This document shows, in pieces, positions 17,908 to 28,225 of a stretch of 64,000 nt of DNA (position 1 is the first letter of the stretch; every line of letters begins with the position of its first letter). This DNA is from Pedobacter sp. AJM (GTDB lineage: Bacteria; Bacteroidota; Bacteroidia; Sphingobacteriales; Sphingobacteriaceae), in assembly GCF_002197755.1 (NCBI RefSeq), contig NZ_NHOT01000014.1, positions 42,613-106,612 of the forward strand, given 5' to 3'. Made by a program: the position numbers and the translations under genes. The notes beneath the pieces are model-generated. The model made no database searches and was not told where the DNA came from. It saw only the letters and a program-made list of their open reading frames with translations.

Positions 17908-17943
17908 CAAAAAAATGCGCTGACATTTCTGCCAGCGCATTTA
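17908..17943 (-). terminator. terminator of the OmpA/PorP/adhesin operon
   Basis: Arms ATGCGCTG (17915-17922) and CAGCGCAT (17933-17940) with a T-run on the minus strand, 40 bases after the stop of the OmpA-family gene. Confidence 0.8.
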
Positions 17944-17983
17944 AAAAAATTAATTTACTATTATGGTAACCTGAGTGTACCTC

Positions 17984-19945
17984 TTATTGTTTAACAATTT
18001 TGAATTCTGTACGCCTGTTCAATTGATGTTCTTCCTCGCTGCAAGCCATCCCATTAGCACATGAATTGATTAACCTTGTTTCTCCGTAGCCTTTTGCTTC
18101 AATCCGGTTTTTATCTATGCCCCTTGAAATGATATACTCCACTACAGATTCAGCACGCTTTTGCGATAACCTTAAGTTAAAGGCATCATGACCGCGGCTA
18201 TCAGTATGCGATTCGATCTCGATCCAGATGGTTGGATTGTCTTTCATAATTTTGACAAGTGCATCCAGTTCAATTGCCGCATCAGGACGGACATTCCATT
18301 TTTCAAAGTCATAGTAAATGTTTTCTAACCTGATTTCCTTTTCTAATTCTATCGGCTCCAGGTGCAGATCCTGAACGATCGCCGATACCTTATCGACAGA
18401 GACTATGTCAAGGTTTACGGCATCAGTACGAAAATGACTCGCCTCTGCCGACACTGTGTAAGCTGATCCGGCTGATAAACTAAATTTATATTCCCCCTGA
18501 TTATCAGTTTCTACTTTTGAACTTCCTCCGTTAATTCTTGTCAAGGTAACCAATGCACCGGCAACAGGTTGTTTGCTTTTACGATCATAAATTTTTCCAG
18601 TCAGTTCAACAGCACGGACAGACTTCAGATCAAGCAGATAAATATCGTCGCTACCCATCCCATTCGAACGGTTTGACGACAGATGTGCCACGCCGCTTTT
18701 CTGATTTAAACTAAAGGCAAAATCATCCTGAGGCGAGTTGAAAGGATAACCCAGATTTTCAACCTGCCAGGCGCCTGCAGTATTCTTTAATGCGTGAAAA
18801 ACATCAAGACTGCCCATTCCAACATGGCCATCACTTGCGAAATACAAATTATTCCCAGCTACAGCAAAGGGGCTACGTTCATTGCCTGCTGTATTGATTT
18901 GCTCCAGATTGACCGGACTGCCCCACTTACCTGTATCATTTTTCAAGCAAACATAAATGTCTGTCCCACCTTTCCCACCGGGTTTGTTTGAAGAGAAATA
19001 CAGACTCCTGCCATCACCAGAAATAAAAGGATCACCAACAGAATATTCGTTGATCGCATTATGCACAAAAGCCACCGGTGCTCCCCAATTCCCACTGGCA
19101 TCCTTCACGCTGCTATAAATAGACACATTTACAGTACTGGGTTTATTTTTTATCTTCTTTAAGGATTCGGGAATCTTTGTCATCGTGAAGTACATCGTAT
19201 TTCCATCAGCAGTAAAAGTGGCTGAGCCCACATGATAACGGGCACCGGTTTGCAGAGGAAACATTTTTAAACTGTCTGTAGAAGAAGTTTTGATATACAA
19301 TTTCAGGTAACCATTACCTGTCCAGCCATAGATCTTTTGATCAGGCATTCTTGCACCATCAAATCTTAAAAAGGGCGATTCTGATACCAAACCGGGAGTA
19401 ACTGCAGTTCGGTCTGACGTAAGCACAATGGCACCATTATATCCAACAGATCCCCAGTCAGACTGCGGACTGTTCAGTTCTTTCTGATTAATTATTTCAA
19501 CTTGCCGGGGATTCTTCATCCATTTTGAAGCCGAATCGCAGGAAGCCAGCCAAACGTTTGCATCTTCTTTGGAAATGTTCTGACCGAGCTTAATATATGA
19601 TGTATACTGAACTTTAGCTGCGTTATATTTTGAATTGCTTTGAAGTGCCTTGGCATAACCCAGTAGATTTTCAGGCTTGCTCCCCGGCATTTTTGCAGCT
19701 ATGGCATACCAGCTTTCGGCCTGTTTATAATTATTGATAAAGGCATATGCCATGGCCAAACGCTCTGCCGTATGTAAATTTTCCTTTTTTCTAAAAGCTT
19801 GTTCATATAAATCAATAGCCTTCGCATAATTAAACAACTCAAACTGGTGATCTGCAGATTTTAATATATACTGGGCATTTACTGACCCTGATAAAGCCAA
19901 CACGCAACAAACGGTAAAATATATTTTTTGTAGTTTTTTATTCAT
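17984..19945 (-). CDS. OmpA-family protein with TPR, PD40 propeller and carboxypeptidase-regulatory-like domains
   Basis: 653 residues with a signal peptide. N-terminal TPR-like helices (about 25-135) are followed by WD40-like PD40 repeats (about 150-440, e.g. YFSSNKPGGKGGTDIYVC). A CarboxypepD_reg-like beta domain (about 450-525) and an OmpA peptidoglycan-binding domain (about 545-650, with IESHTDSRGHDAFNLRLSQKRA) complete it. This layout occurs in proteins encoded beside PorP/SprF and T9SS adhesins, where they anchor outer-membrane assemblies to peptidoglycan. Here it is the last gene of a three-gene operon after the PorP/SprF-like gene (36-base gap). Confidence 0.88.
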   Translation of the reverse strand: MNKKLQKIYFTVCCVLALSGSVNAQYILKSADHQFELFNYAKAIDLYEQAFRKKENLHTAERLAMAYAFINNYKQAESWYAIAAKMPGSKPENLLGYAKALQSNSKYNAAKVQYTSYIKLGQNISKEDANVWLASCDSASKWMKNPRQVEIINQKELNSPQSDWGSVGYNGAIVLTSDRTAVTPGLVSESPFLRFDGARMPDQKIYGWTGNGYLKLYIKTSSTDSLKMFPLQTGARYHVGSATFTADGNTMYFTMTKIPESLKKIKNKPSTVNVSIYSSVKDASGNWGAPVAFVHNAINEYSVGDPFISGDGRSLYFSSNKPGGKGGTDIYVCLKNDTGKWGSPVNLEQINTAGNERSPFAVAGNNLYFASDGHVGMGSLDVFHALKNTAGAWQVENLGYPFNSPQDDFAFSLNQKSGVAHLSSNRSNGMGSDDIYLLDLKSVRAVELTGKIYDRKSKQPVAGALVTLTRINGGSSKVETDNQGEYKFSLSAGSAYTVSAEASHFRTDAVNLDIVSVDKVSAIVQDLHLEPIELEKEIRLENIYYDFEKWNVRPDAAIELDALVKIMKDNPTIWIEIESHTDSRGHDAFNLRLSQKRAESVVEYIISRGIDKNRIEAKGYGETRLINSCANGMACSEEEHQLNRRTEFKIVKQ

Positions 19946-19981
19946 TATAATAGCTAAAAATTCCTTTAATAGTCGATTTAA

Positions 19982-20956
19982 TTAAAATACCCTCGGTGTA
20001 GCCAACCTGATGTTTGGCTTAATAAAGGAATAAGCAATTGATATTTCATGCGTGCCTCCGCTGTAGCCTTGTAATGCACCAATGGAAAAATCATAGCCAT
20101 AGCCAATCCGCAGCTTTTCTGAAGGAAAAATCTGAATGGATGCAACTGCTGAATTTCGCTGACTAAGATCTTTTTGAAGGTAACTTTTGTCGTAAATTTT
20201 TAATCCGGTACGGTAAGAACCACCTACCCACAAAACCTCCTTAATCATTAAAAATGCATTTAGATCTAAACTGGTGGGCCCTCCCCGGTCGTCTTTAAGC
20301 AAAAACGATGGCTTGATCTGAAAATCTTCAGACAGTGGAAATAATGCGCCCGCGGTTAAATAGTAATGGGGTTTTGGTTGGGAAATAAAAGCATAGCGAT
20401 CAACATTGATGTAAGTAGCAATCAGGTTATCAACCGATAAACCAGCATAATAGCGATCATTAGCAAAATAAACACCTGCGCGTGCATCAGGGACGATTGT
20501 ACGCTGCACTCCAACGGGTTGAAAAACCTCTGTATGATTTGGGTTGAGCATCGATCCGTCAATACCCAATTGTATCATACCTACACCTAATCCTAAAGCA
20601 AGTCTTGAACTCCCGTCATCATTCATCCGTATCCGGTAAGCATAATTCCCATAAATACTCAGATTCGTTTGTGCACCTAATTTGTCGCTTGAGACCTGGA
20701 GTGCAAGTCCCACATTCTGGCTGTTTGCCGTGGCATCTACGGCTAATGACATGGTGCGCGGTGCCCCGGAAATACCTGTCCACTGACTTCTGTAAAAGCT
20801 ATGTACATTCAGTACTTCTTTATAACCAGCATAAGCCGGATTGATATAAATCCCGTTAAACATGTACTGGCTAAACTGCGCATCCTGCTGCGCCACCGAA
20901 TGCTGCGAGAGAAATAAAACGCAACAACCGATTAACAATAATATTTTTTTCATCAT
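19982..20956 (-). CDS. PorP/SprF-family type IX secretion outer-membrane protein
   Basis: 324 residues with a signal peptide (LLLIGCCVLFLSQHSVAQQ). The mature start QDAQFSQYMFNGIYINPAYAG is the family hallmark, followed by alternating beta strands of a predicted outer-membrane barrel. SprF/PorP-like proteins are partners needed for secretion or surface attachment of specific T9SS cargo. The adjacent giant protein upstream, ending in a type B C-terminal domain, is the likely cargo, and the OmpA protein follows. Confidence 0.92.
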   Translation of the reverse strand: MMKKILLLIGCCVLFLSQHSVAQQDAQFSQYMFNGIYINPAYAGYKEVLNVHSFYRSQWTGISGAPRTMSLAVDATANSQNVGLALQVSSDKLGAQTNLSIYGNYAYRIRMNDDGSSRLALGLGVGMIQLGIDGSMLNPNHTEVFQPVGVQRTIVPDARAGVYFANDRYYAGLSVDNLIATYINVDRYAFISQPKPHYYLTAGALFPLSEDFQIKPSFLLKDDRGGPTSLDLNAFLMIKEVLWVGGSYRTGLKIYDKSYLQKDLSQRNSAVASIQIFPSEKLRIGYGYDFSIGALQGYSGGTHEISIAYSFIKPNIRLATPRVF

Positions 20957-21014
20957 TTTAATATCCTTAACAGAAGTCCACCTTTTAACGGGATAACTTC
21001 TTAAAAGTCATTTT

Positions 21015-24000
21015 CTAATTTTTAAATGCCCTGATTAATGTAGTGTACCCCTTAAATACTTCCACTTCATTACTTCCGGTTTTTTTAACACGCAACAAGT
21101 AATAGTAAGTACCTTCATTTAAGCCCTCACCGGTCCAGTTGTTTTGATATCCTTTCGTATGGAAGACTTCATTTCCCCAACGGTTAATGATTTGCAGTTC
21201 ATTTGACTGATATTGACTTAAGCCAATAATTTCAAATGCATCATTAACACCATCACCATTTGGCGTGAACAGGTTTGGAATTGTAATTTCTGTAAAACTG
21301 GCCGTAATTACTACTGATGCAATATTGGTATAGTATCCATTGGCATCTTTTAGCCTATAGGTAAAGGTATCACTACCGGTAAAGCCTGTATTTGGCGTAA
21401 AGGTTACTGTACCATCTGCATTTATCACTATGCGGCCATTTCTAGGCTGACTTACAATTTCTATGCTTGATTTTACAAAAGTCGAACTTCCGGCATCGTC
21501 ATTTAACATAATATTGATGGTTACCGGTGCATTTGCCGTCACCACCGCGGCATCATCAACTGCTTTTGGAGATTTAGGAAAACTGGTAACCGTAGGGGCA
21601 TCATTGTTTTCCTGTGTACCTGAAATATCACTCACATTAACATTGTCAGCTGTTTTTGCATTTGCGGTTGCGGTATTGGTTACTGCACCCAGATCTTTAT
21701 CTGTTTGTGTAATCGTATAAACAGCTGCATCAGTTACCGTTGCTCCAGGAAGCAAACCGCCTGCAACAGCAATTGCCTTATTATTAATCCCAAGCCTGGA
21801 ATCTGTTAAGGTTACACTGTTTAAAGTTACTGTTCCTGTGTTTTTGATCAGAAATGTATAAGTGATTTGATTACCGTTCAATGCAGCTGTTTTAATTAAT
21901 GCAATAGAACTAATGGCAGGTATATTTATTGGGGTTACTGTTACCGGAATGGTTACGGTAGCTACTCCACCTTTACCATCACTTACTGTAACGGTGAATG
22001 AATCTGTGCCGGTATATCCTGTTGCCGGTGTATACACATAGGAGTTTCCGTTAAGGGTCACCGTTCCGTGAGCTGGTGTTACTGAAGTGTTGAATGTTAT
22101 TACGTCGCCATCTGGATCAGATGCCGTAATAACTCCATTAAACGGTGTATTTTGAGTCGTGGTAATTCCAGGAGCACTCGCAACAGGAGCCCGGTTGTCT
22201 CTGATATTGACTACCGCAGGTGTTGTTATTGCGGTAATGCGTGGATTATCAGTAACGCCAACCATCGTTAAAACGACGGTCTCATTTCCTTCATTGAGGT
22301 TATCGTCCAGCACAGGCACGTTTAAGGTCACTGATGTTGCACCTGCCGGGATGACAATTGAAGAACCTAGCGAAGTATAATCTGATCCTGCAGTTGCTGT
22401 TCCTGATACAACAAAATCTATTTTGGTATCAGTTGTAGAAACCTGACTAAGCGTAAAGGTAAATTGCCCCGGAGTTGATGGTTCTGCACCATCTTTCGTT
22501 CCGGCTACGGTAACCGTTCCGGTTGTTCCGTCGATGATCATGATGGTTGCAGGTACGCGAAGGATCACCAGCGATGGATTGGTTGAGGTAGTCAACGTAG
22601 CCATTACAGTTTCGTTTCCTTCGATTAGACCATCGCCAAGCACCGGAATTTGAATCACTGCTGAAGTTGCACCTGCCGGGATTGTCACTGTTTTTACCAC
22701 TGGAGTATAGTCTTCTCCTTCTCTCGCTGTGCCGCTTAAAGTATAACTGATTACAGTATTGGTAGCAGATGGCTTGCTCAATGTAATGATAAACGTTCCA
22801 TTGATAGTACCATTTTCATTACCATCATTTCCTGCCTTTATAGTGGCTATAAGTGGGCGGTTATCAAGAATAGTAGTCTGTACAGCCGCATTTCCAAGAG
22901 ATGCCGGACCATTTAGGTTCTGAATGGTGATGGTATAATTTTCATCATCTTCATTGATACCATCATCATTAATGATCACCGGAAAAGTAATGGTACTGCC
23001 TGGCTGCCCTAATACCGTACCTGCAGGAAATGTAAGTGTTTGCGGGCTGAAATTATAATCATTGGAACTTGTTGTACCATTAATAATTGCGGTAACAACC
23101 GAAACCGGCGATGCCAGAACGGTACCCGCTGTTCCGGAAAGGGTGACCGTATAATTAACAGTTTCTGCGTTCTCATTTACCGAGGCAGGGCCTGATAATA
23201 CCACTGTGGGATAAATAACCACCTTAACTAAAATAGGGTCACTCATCACACCATCAGCTGTAGTGAGCGTATAAGTATAAGTATCGGTTCCGGTATAGCC
23301 ACTGTTCGGGGTATAGGTTACTTTTCCTAAAACATCAACAGTTGTTGAACCGTGGGTACCATTGGTAGCGGAAACTGTACTATTGGTCGCTGTTGCACCG
23401 TCATTCCCTTTTACGGTAGTAATAACTGGTGTATTTGTCAGGGTGGTGATCTCATCAGCAGTACCAACAGGTTTAACTTCAATAACAAAGGTTTGTATCC
23501 GACTCTGATCAACGCCACCGTTTTCAGTACCGCCATTATCATGAATGGCTACTAATACAGTCGCTCTGCCGGCAAAGTTACCCGAAGGTGTAAAGGTTAG
23601 ATTTCCGTTAGAAGATACAGCTGGTTGAACACTAAATAAATCATTGTTATCATTACTGGTAATAAAATCAACAACTTGAGCCGATTCGTTCACCGGACCG
23701 GTACTGATTCCTGACGCCCATCCGGTTACAGTTTGCAAACCTGAATTTGCATTAACCAGCTGATTGCTGCCTTTGATAAATGCAGGTGCATCGTTTACAG
23801 GAACAACTGTGATATTAACAGTTACCAATGAAGTTCCGCATACATTATCGTTCACCAAAACGGTAAAGAAATCAGTGCCATTATAATTCAATCCGGGCGC
23901 ATAACTATATGTACCTGTCTCAGAAATCGTAACGGTTCCATGTGCCGGATCTGAAGCCTTCGTATAAATTAAATGATCGCCATCCGGGTCTGTTGTGGTT

Positions 24001-27000
24001 GCATTCCCAGTTAACATGACATCTTCATTGGTAGTTACCGCATAGGTATTGGCCGATGGCTTATTGGTAATGTTAATTGTCGCACTGCCATTCATGGTCT
24101 GTATACAAACTGGCGTAGTAGAACTGGTGGCTGTTATGGTATAAGTACCGGCCCCGGTTTGATTACCGAACGAAATAGCAGAACCATTTCCCAAAACTGG
24201 ATTTCCCGTATTGATACCGGCCATTTGCAGTTGATAACTTACACCCGTTTGTGAGTTGGATAAACCGACCTCTACACCTGCCGTGCCTGCACAATAAATA
24301 CCTCCGCCTGTTACATTGTAAATAGTTGGCAAAGGATTAACTGTGATCTGAACAACTCCGCTTACTGTTGGGATGGCGCAACTTCCAGAAGTGACCTGCC
24401 TCCTGAAATAGGTAGTTGAAGTGAGCACGCCAGGGTCGTAAGATAGCTGAGTCGCTCCGCTGATGTCGGTGAAATTTAAATTATCCAAACTAGACTGCCA
24501 TTGATAATTGTAGCTGCCTGAACCATCAACAGGCACAGTACCGGTAATATTTCCCGGATCGCCACTTTCACAGAAAGCCGTGATGACAGGTGCTGTGATG
24601 ATATTATTGCTTAATGTAGATTGTATGGTAACGGTTAAGACATTTGTTGGTACCGGATCGCATCCCCCCCCTGTAGCACTGTCCATCCTTCTGAAATATG
24701 TAGTTTGACCTATAACTGGTGCATCATAAACAGCCGAATTAGCGCCTGATATATCTGTAAAGTTCGCTGTTGAACTTGTGGTAGAGGACTGCCATTGGTA
24801 ACTATAGCTACCTGATCCTCCTGATGGAGCAGACTGTGTGAAAGCCACAGGATCACCTGTTGTACAAAATGTCTGATCTCCTGAAATCGTTCCAGCTGTT
24901 AATGCAGGAGTTATCGTAACTACGATCGGAATTTTATCACTTTCACAGCTTCCATTGGTTTGGCTCACATAATAAGTTGTATTGCCTACTGCTGACGTTC
25001 CGGGAATTGGAGCATTGACACTCGAAGTTCCGTTTATACTTGTATACCACAATAAAGTATCACCCGAAGGCGGGGTAGAAACAGAAGAAACTAATGACGA
25101 CGCAGTTGTACCCTGGCAATACGTTACTGAACTTTTAACTATTACAGGATTTACCGGTGTGGAAAGCCTTGTGATACTCGTATTATTTGAGGTATTTTCA
25201 GGCGGTTCGATATCACTTGAAGCACTTGCCGTGTTATAGTTACTATAGGCAATTTTGGCTTCATCATTATAATTTCCTGAGCCTGTGAGACTGTAAGTGA
25301 TAGGGAAATTATAATACCTGCCCCCTTGAACGTCTATCGGCTGATTACTGATATAGGTTACTGTAGATCCTGATTGTGAAATATCCCAGCCGGTACTTGA
25401 ACCTGCAGTAAAGGTATATCCTGAAGGTATAGTTTTCGTAATGACCAAATGGTTACCAATTGCAGTATTGGAAAGATTTTCCATCGGCCTGTTGCCAACG
25501 TTACCAGCCCGCATGGTAAAAGTCGTCGTCGTATTACCAGAAGTATTCAGACAATAACGATCAGCTGTTTTATCGATGAAAGCATCTGTTCCTGTTGCCT
25601 GAACAGGAATACTGGCCACTGATGTATTATTATTTATATCCTGATCCTGAATATCCGTAGTAGTAATATTAACGGTGTTATTAAGCACATTACCGGTTGG
25701 TATTGTATTCAGCGATCCCGAGACAACAATTTTAGCAGACGCGTTTGCGGCAATATCAAAACTACCGGCAATCCGGCCAGTTGTATTTGGGCTGGCAGGT
25801 GTAAAATTAGCACTTGTAAATCCGGTAGGAATAATGCTGTTAATGGTGAATGCCCCGTTGGAAAGCGCATTACCCTTGGCATCAGTCAGCTGATCATTGA
25901 ATTGCACATTAGTCAATGCGGCATTGGTATCATTGATGACATCTAGCGTGTAGGTTACCTCGTTATTTGTGCCCGCCTGAAGAATGTCACGGTTTGCACG
26001 TTTCACAACCCTGATGTTACCAGGTGTAGTCACCAGTAAATTGCGGATCTCATGATAGTTGAAAGCGCCACCGCTTGATGCTGCAAAACCCATTTTCAGC
26101 GTTGCCGGCGGCACGTCAGGAGATAAATAATTGATCAATTCTACAAATGGACCTTCAGCAGATTTTTCCATTCTCACAATTACCCGGTATTGCCCTGATT
26201 CCGGCTTGATTTCAATTTGTACTCTCCTAAAAAATTGTTCGTCGGTGGGCCTGGTATCTGAAAATGAATTTCCTGGTCCTGTACCTATATTATAATCAAT
26301 TTCATTTCTTAGTCTGATATCACCAATATTACCATTTCTATTTCCTAAACGTACCCCGGTTAAAAATCTATTGGTTGGTAATATGCCGTCAACAGTCTGC
26401 TCAGTTCTGTTTGACGTGGTAATGCCCCTTACAACAACGGTATTAGCTGTTTCGCTCGTACCAAAACCACCATTTCTACCCTCGATGGCATTTCCATAAT
26501 TACCAAACGCATCCAAACCTACACTAATATAGCCGCCGGCTAAGCCATCAAGAACCGGAGGGGTTGATTGAATATTGGGAGCATAACCTAAAGACCCTCC
26601 AAAGCCACCTAACCTGAAAGGCTGACTGGCATCAAATAAGAATACAGCAATACCATCACCTCCATTATAATTATTTTCACTGTTTGCCGCATTGCGCCAC
26701 ATCTTGTATTCAAAGTCGATCAATACACCTAATGTTGAGGGAAAAGATTTGTCTACATAGGCATAGCCACGCTGATTAACAGTTGAATTGGTTAAACGCA
26801 ACCATCCGGCACCAAGCGGATCAGCTACTCCTGAAGTTAAAATTGCCGTACCATCTGCTCCGCCAGGACCACCTATAATGATTTGCGGAGAACCAGATCC
26901 CCTAAAATTCTCTGTAATGGTAAACTGCGAAAATGCATCAACAGCGTATGCAGAGAACAGAAAAAAAATAAAAATAAATTTTATAAAACAATTTATAAAC

Positions 27001-27074
27001 CTATTTGTTTCATACACAATAGGTGCAAAATCATTACGTAGGTAAATACGTAAATGAAATAAAACTTTAATCAT
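21015..27074 (-). CDS. giant multidomain surface adhesin with T9SS type B (gliding-type) C-terminal domain
   Basis: 2019 residues. An unusually long N-terminus leads to a signal peptide (cleavage near AFSQ, about residue 50). A lectin-like domain follows (about 55-345, with GGDGIAVFLFD). Next come DUF11-like repeats (about 345-480), Ig/PKD-like modules with SYQWQSS repeats (about 700-960), VCBS/cadherin-like modules (DPDGDH..., NYNGTDFFTV) and three Calx-beta-like repeats (about 1300-1620). Another cadherin-like and a DUF11 module precede a CHU_C-type end (NLFTPNGDGVNDAFEI to the C-terminus). It is probably exported by T9SS and held at the surface with PorP/SprF and OmpA encoded next. The ligand is unknown. 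Confidence 0.9.
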   Translation of the reverse strand: MIKVLFHLRIYLRNDFAPIVYETNRFINCFIKFIFIFFLFSAYAVDAFSQFTITENFRGSGSPQIIIGGPGGADGTAILTSGVADPLGAGWLRLTNSTVNQRGYAYVDKSFPSTLGVLIDFEYKMWRNAANSENNYNGGDGIAVFLFDASQPFRLGGFGGSLGYAPNIQSTPPVLDGLAGGYISVGLDAFGNYGNAIEGRNGGFGTSETANTVVVRGITTSNRTEQTVDGILPTNRFLTGVRLGNRNGNIGDIRLRNEIDYNIGTGPGNSFSDTRPTDEQFFRRVQIEIKPESGQYRVIVRMEKSAEGPFVELINYLSPDVPPATLKMGFAASSGGAFNYHEIRNLLVTTPGNIRVVKRANRDILQAGTNNEVTYTLDVINDTNAALTNVQFNDQLTDAKGNALSNGAFTINSIIPTGFTSANFTPASPNTTGRIAGSFDIAANASAKIVVSGSLNTIPTGNVLNNTVNITTTDIQDQDINNNTSVASIPVQATGTDAFIDKTADRYCLNTSGNTTTTFTMRAGNVGNRPMENLSNTAIGNHLVITKTIPSGYTFTAGSSTGWDISQSGSTVTYISNQPIDVQGGRYYNFPITYSLTGSGNYNDEAKIAYSNYNTASASSDIEPPENTSNNTSITRLSTPVNPVIVKSSVTYCQGTTASSLVSSVSTPPSGDTLLWYTSINGTSSVNAPIPGTSAVGNTTYYVSQTNGSCESDKIPIVVTITPALTAGTISGDQTFCTTGDPVAFTQSAPSGGSGSYSYQWQSSTTSSTANFTDISGANSAVYDAPVIGQTTYFRRMDSATGGGCDPVPTNVLTVTIQSTLSNNIITAPVITAFCESGDPGNITGTVPVDGSGSYNYQWQSSLDNLNFTDISGATQLSYDPGVLTSTTYFRRQVTSGSCAIPTVSGVVQITVNPLPTIYNVTGGGIYCAGTAGVEVGLSNSQTGVSYQLQMAGINTGNPVLGNGSAISFGNQTGAGTYTITATSSTTPVCIQTMNGSATINITNKPSANTYAVTTNEDVMLTGNATTTDPDGDHLIYTKASDPAHGTVTISETGTYSYAPGLNYNGTDFFTVLVNDNVCGTSLVTVNITVVPVNDAPAFIKGSNQLVNANSGLQTVTGWASGISTGPVNESAQVVDFITSNDNNDLFSVQPAVSSNGNLTFTPSGNFAGRATVLVAIHDNGGTENGGVDQSRIQTFVIEVKPVGTADEITTLTNTPVITTVKGNDGATATNSTVSATNGTHGSTTVDVLGKVTYTPNSGYTGTDTYTYTLTTADGVMSDPILVKVVIYPTVVLSGPASVNENAETVNYTVTLSGTAGTVLASPVSVVTAIINGTTSSNDYNFSPQTLTFPAGTVLGQPGSTITFPVIINDDGINEDDENYTITIQNLNGPASLGNAAVQTTILDNRPLIATIKAGNDGNENGTINGTFIITLSKPSATNTVISYTLSGTAREGEDYTPVVKTVTIPAGATSAVIQIPVLGDGLIEGNETVMATLTTSTNPSLVILRVPATIMIIDGTTGTVTVAGTKDGAEPSTPGQFTFTLSQVSTTDTKIDFVVSGTATAGSDYTSLGSSIVIPAGATSVTLNVPVLDDNLNEGNETVVLTMVGVTDNPRITAITTPAVVNIRDNRAPVASAPGITTTQNTPFNGVITASDPDGDVITFNTSVTPAHGTVTLNGNSYVYTPATGYTGTDSFTVTVSDGKGGVATVTIPVTVTPINIPAISSIALIKTAALNGNQITYTFLIKNTGTVTLNSVTLTDSRLGINNKAIAVAGGLLPGATVTDAAVYTITQTDKDLGAVTNTATANAKTADNVNVSDISGTQENNDAPTVTSFPKSPKAVDDAAVVTANAPVTINIMLNDDAGSSTFVKSSIEIVSQPRNGRIVINADGTVTFTPNTGFTGSDTFTYRLKDANGYYTNIASVVITASFTEITIPNLFTPNGDGVNDAFEIIGLSQYQSNELQIINRWGNEVFHTKGYQNNWTGEGLNEGTYYYLLRVKKTGSNEVEVFKGYTTLIRAFKN

Positions 27075-27635
27075 ACAGGAATAGAATATTAAATTGCAGC
27101 AATAAGATGTTGCAGTAGTTTTTTGGTTTTAAGGCACAGTTAATACCTATCTATCTTATAAAGAAGATGCTTTAAGTTCATTATGAAACTTACATCTCCT
27201 TATTTAAAATAAGGCTGCAAATATCCGGAAAGAATCTCAATTAAAAAATTAATGCCTGTATTTTTGCATTATTAATTATACATAAAATCAAAGACTTTGA
27301 TAATTATCAAACGTTTTTTTTGAGATATAGGAAGTACAACTTAAAAACAGCGTGAATTAACAATATATCTGGCTGGAGCAAACAGGTTAAATATCTGATT
27401 CAGTTAGTATCAGAATTAAAGTCCTATAGGAGACGACATTTACTTGATAGGAACAGCTAAAAAAAGATATACGACTTGCTATAAGATTATAAAGATATAA
27501 CCTTAAATAAATCGTTTATAAGAATAAAAGATCAGGCGAACACAAATTAATGTCATTTCAGATGATAAGATCGTATTTTTAGACACTGTTCATAACATGT
27601 AATTCTAAACCAATTACTGAATAAAACATATTCAG
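27075..27635. other. A+T-rich intergenic stretch, no gene seen
   Basis: About 560 bases upstream of the adhesin operon with no open frame of note on either strand. It presumably holds the promoter and leader of the adhesin operon, but no clear consensus promoter was recognised. Confidence 0.5.
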
Positions 27636-27815
27636 TTAACGTGAAAAAACATAAAATTTCTTAAAACATCTGTAGCACTTAAAATGCCTTACCTGAACAA
27701 ATGGCATTAGTACCTTAAAAATAAATCCTCTTGGCACCCTGGATGTTTCCGGATTTTTACAAGAAGGGCACACTGGGCATACCCTTGATGGCGGATTATC
27801 AATTTGAGTTGACAT
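27636..27815 (-). CDS. small zinc-ribbon-like protein
   Basis: 59 residues from the ATG at 27815; the longer frame from 27863 adds an unlikely hydrophobic N-terminus. Two Cys pairs (CPVCPSC near the start and CYRCF near the end) are spaced about 30 residues apart, as in a zinc ribbon. The rest is basic and aromatic (RGFIFKVLMPFVQVRHFK). It may bind a membrane or nucleic acid, but the function is unknown. Confidence 0.6.
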   Translation of the reverse strand: MSTQIDNPPSRVCPVCPSCKNPETSRVPRGFIFKVLMPFVQVRHFKCYRCFKKFYVFSR

Positions 27816-28023
27816 AAAATAACTAAAAGTTTGATTGGTATAAACAAAAATATTTATTCTCAACGAGAAAACATATAGTTATGGCAACATATGCAATTAA
27901 AGTTGACAAAAGTATGCATAAAAAACTTCGGATAATAAATATTGATATTAATATTCCAACATTAATATAAAACTATTACATCTTTTAATATGTTATCCTA
28001 ATAATTATATAAATATTAATAAT

Positions 28024-28200
28024 ATGAGCACAAAAGATAATACCAGCGATAAAACACAAGGCACATCAAAAGAGAAAGCCACATTTGATCAGAATGGTAA
28101 AGGCGCATCTGAAAAATACGGACAATCAGGGGATACCCCAAATGAATCAGCAGATGAAAATGGAACAGGTACGGCTAAAAAACAAACCCATAAAAAATAG
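28024..28200 (+). CDS. small hydrophilic, probably disordered protein
   Basis: 58 residues almost free of hydrophobics and rich in Lys, Thr, Gly, Ser, Asp and Glu (MSTKDNTSDKTQGTS, then GKGASEKYGQSGD). This composition suggests an unfolded protein of the kind often linked to stress tolerance, but no family is recognised. The stop codon lies inside a hairpin shared with the convergent response regulator gene. Confidence 0.55.
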   Translation: MSTKDNTSDKTQGTSKEKATFDQNGKGASEKYGQSGDTPNESADENGTGTAKKQTHKK

Positions 28201-28225
28201 AAAGAGTTAAACTCTTTCTATTTTT
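28193..28225. terminator. bidirectional terminator overlapping two stop codons
   Basis: A perfect 15-bp stem (28193-28207 with 28211-28225) with a three-base loop has A-run and T-run ends, so it works on both strands. The TAG of the plus gene (28198-28200) and the stop of the minus gene (28218-28220) both lie in the stem. Confidence 0.8.

Noticed and set aside
21015..27074. Repeat-rich DNA that might be several genes or a misassembly
   Set aside because: One uninterrupted frame of 2019 codons with consistent domain order and a proper export signal and C-terminal domain.
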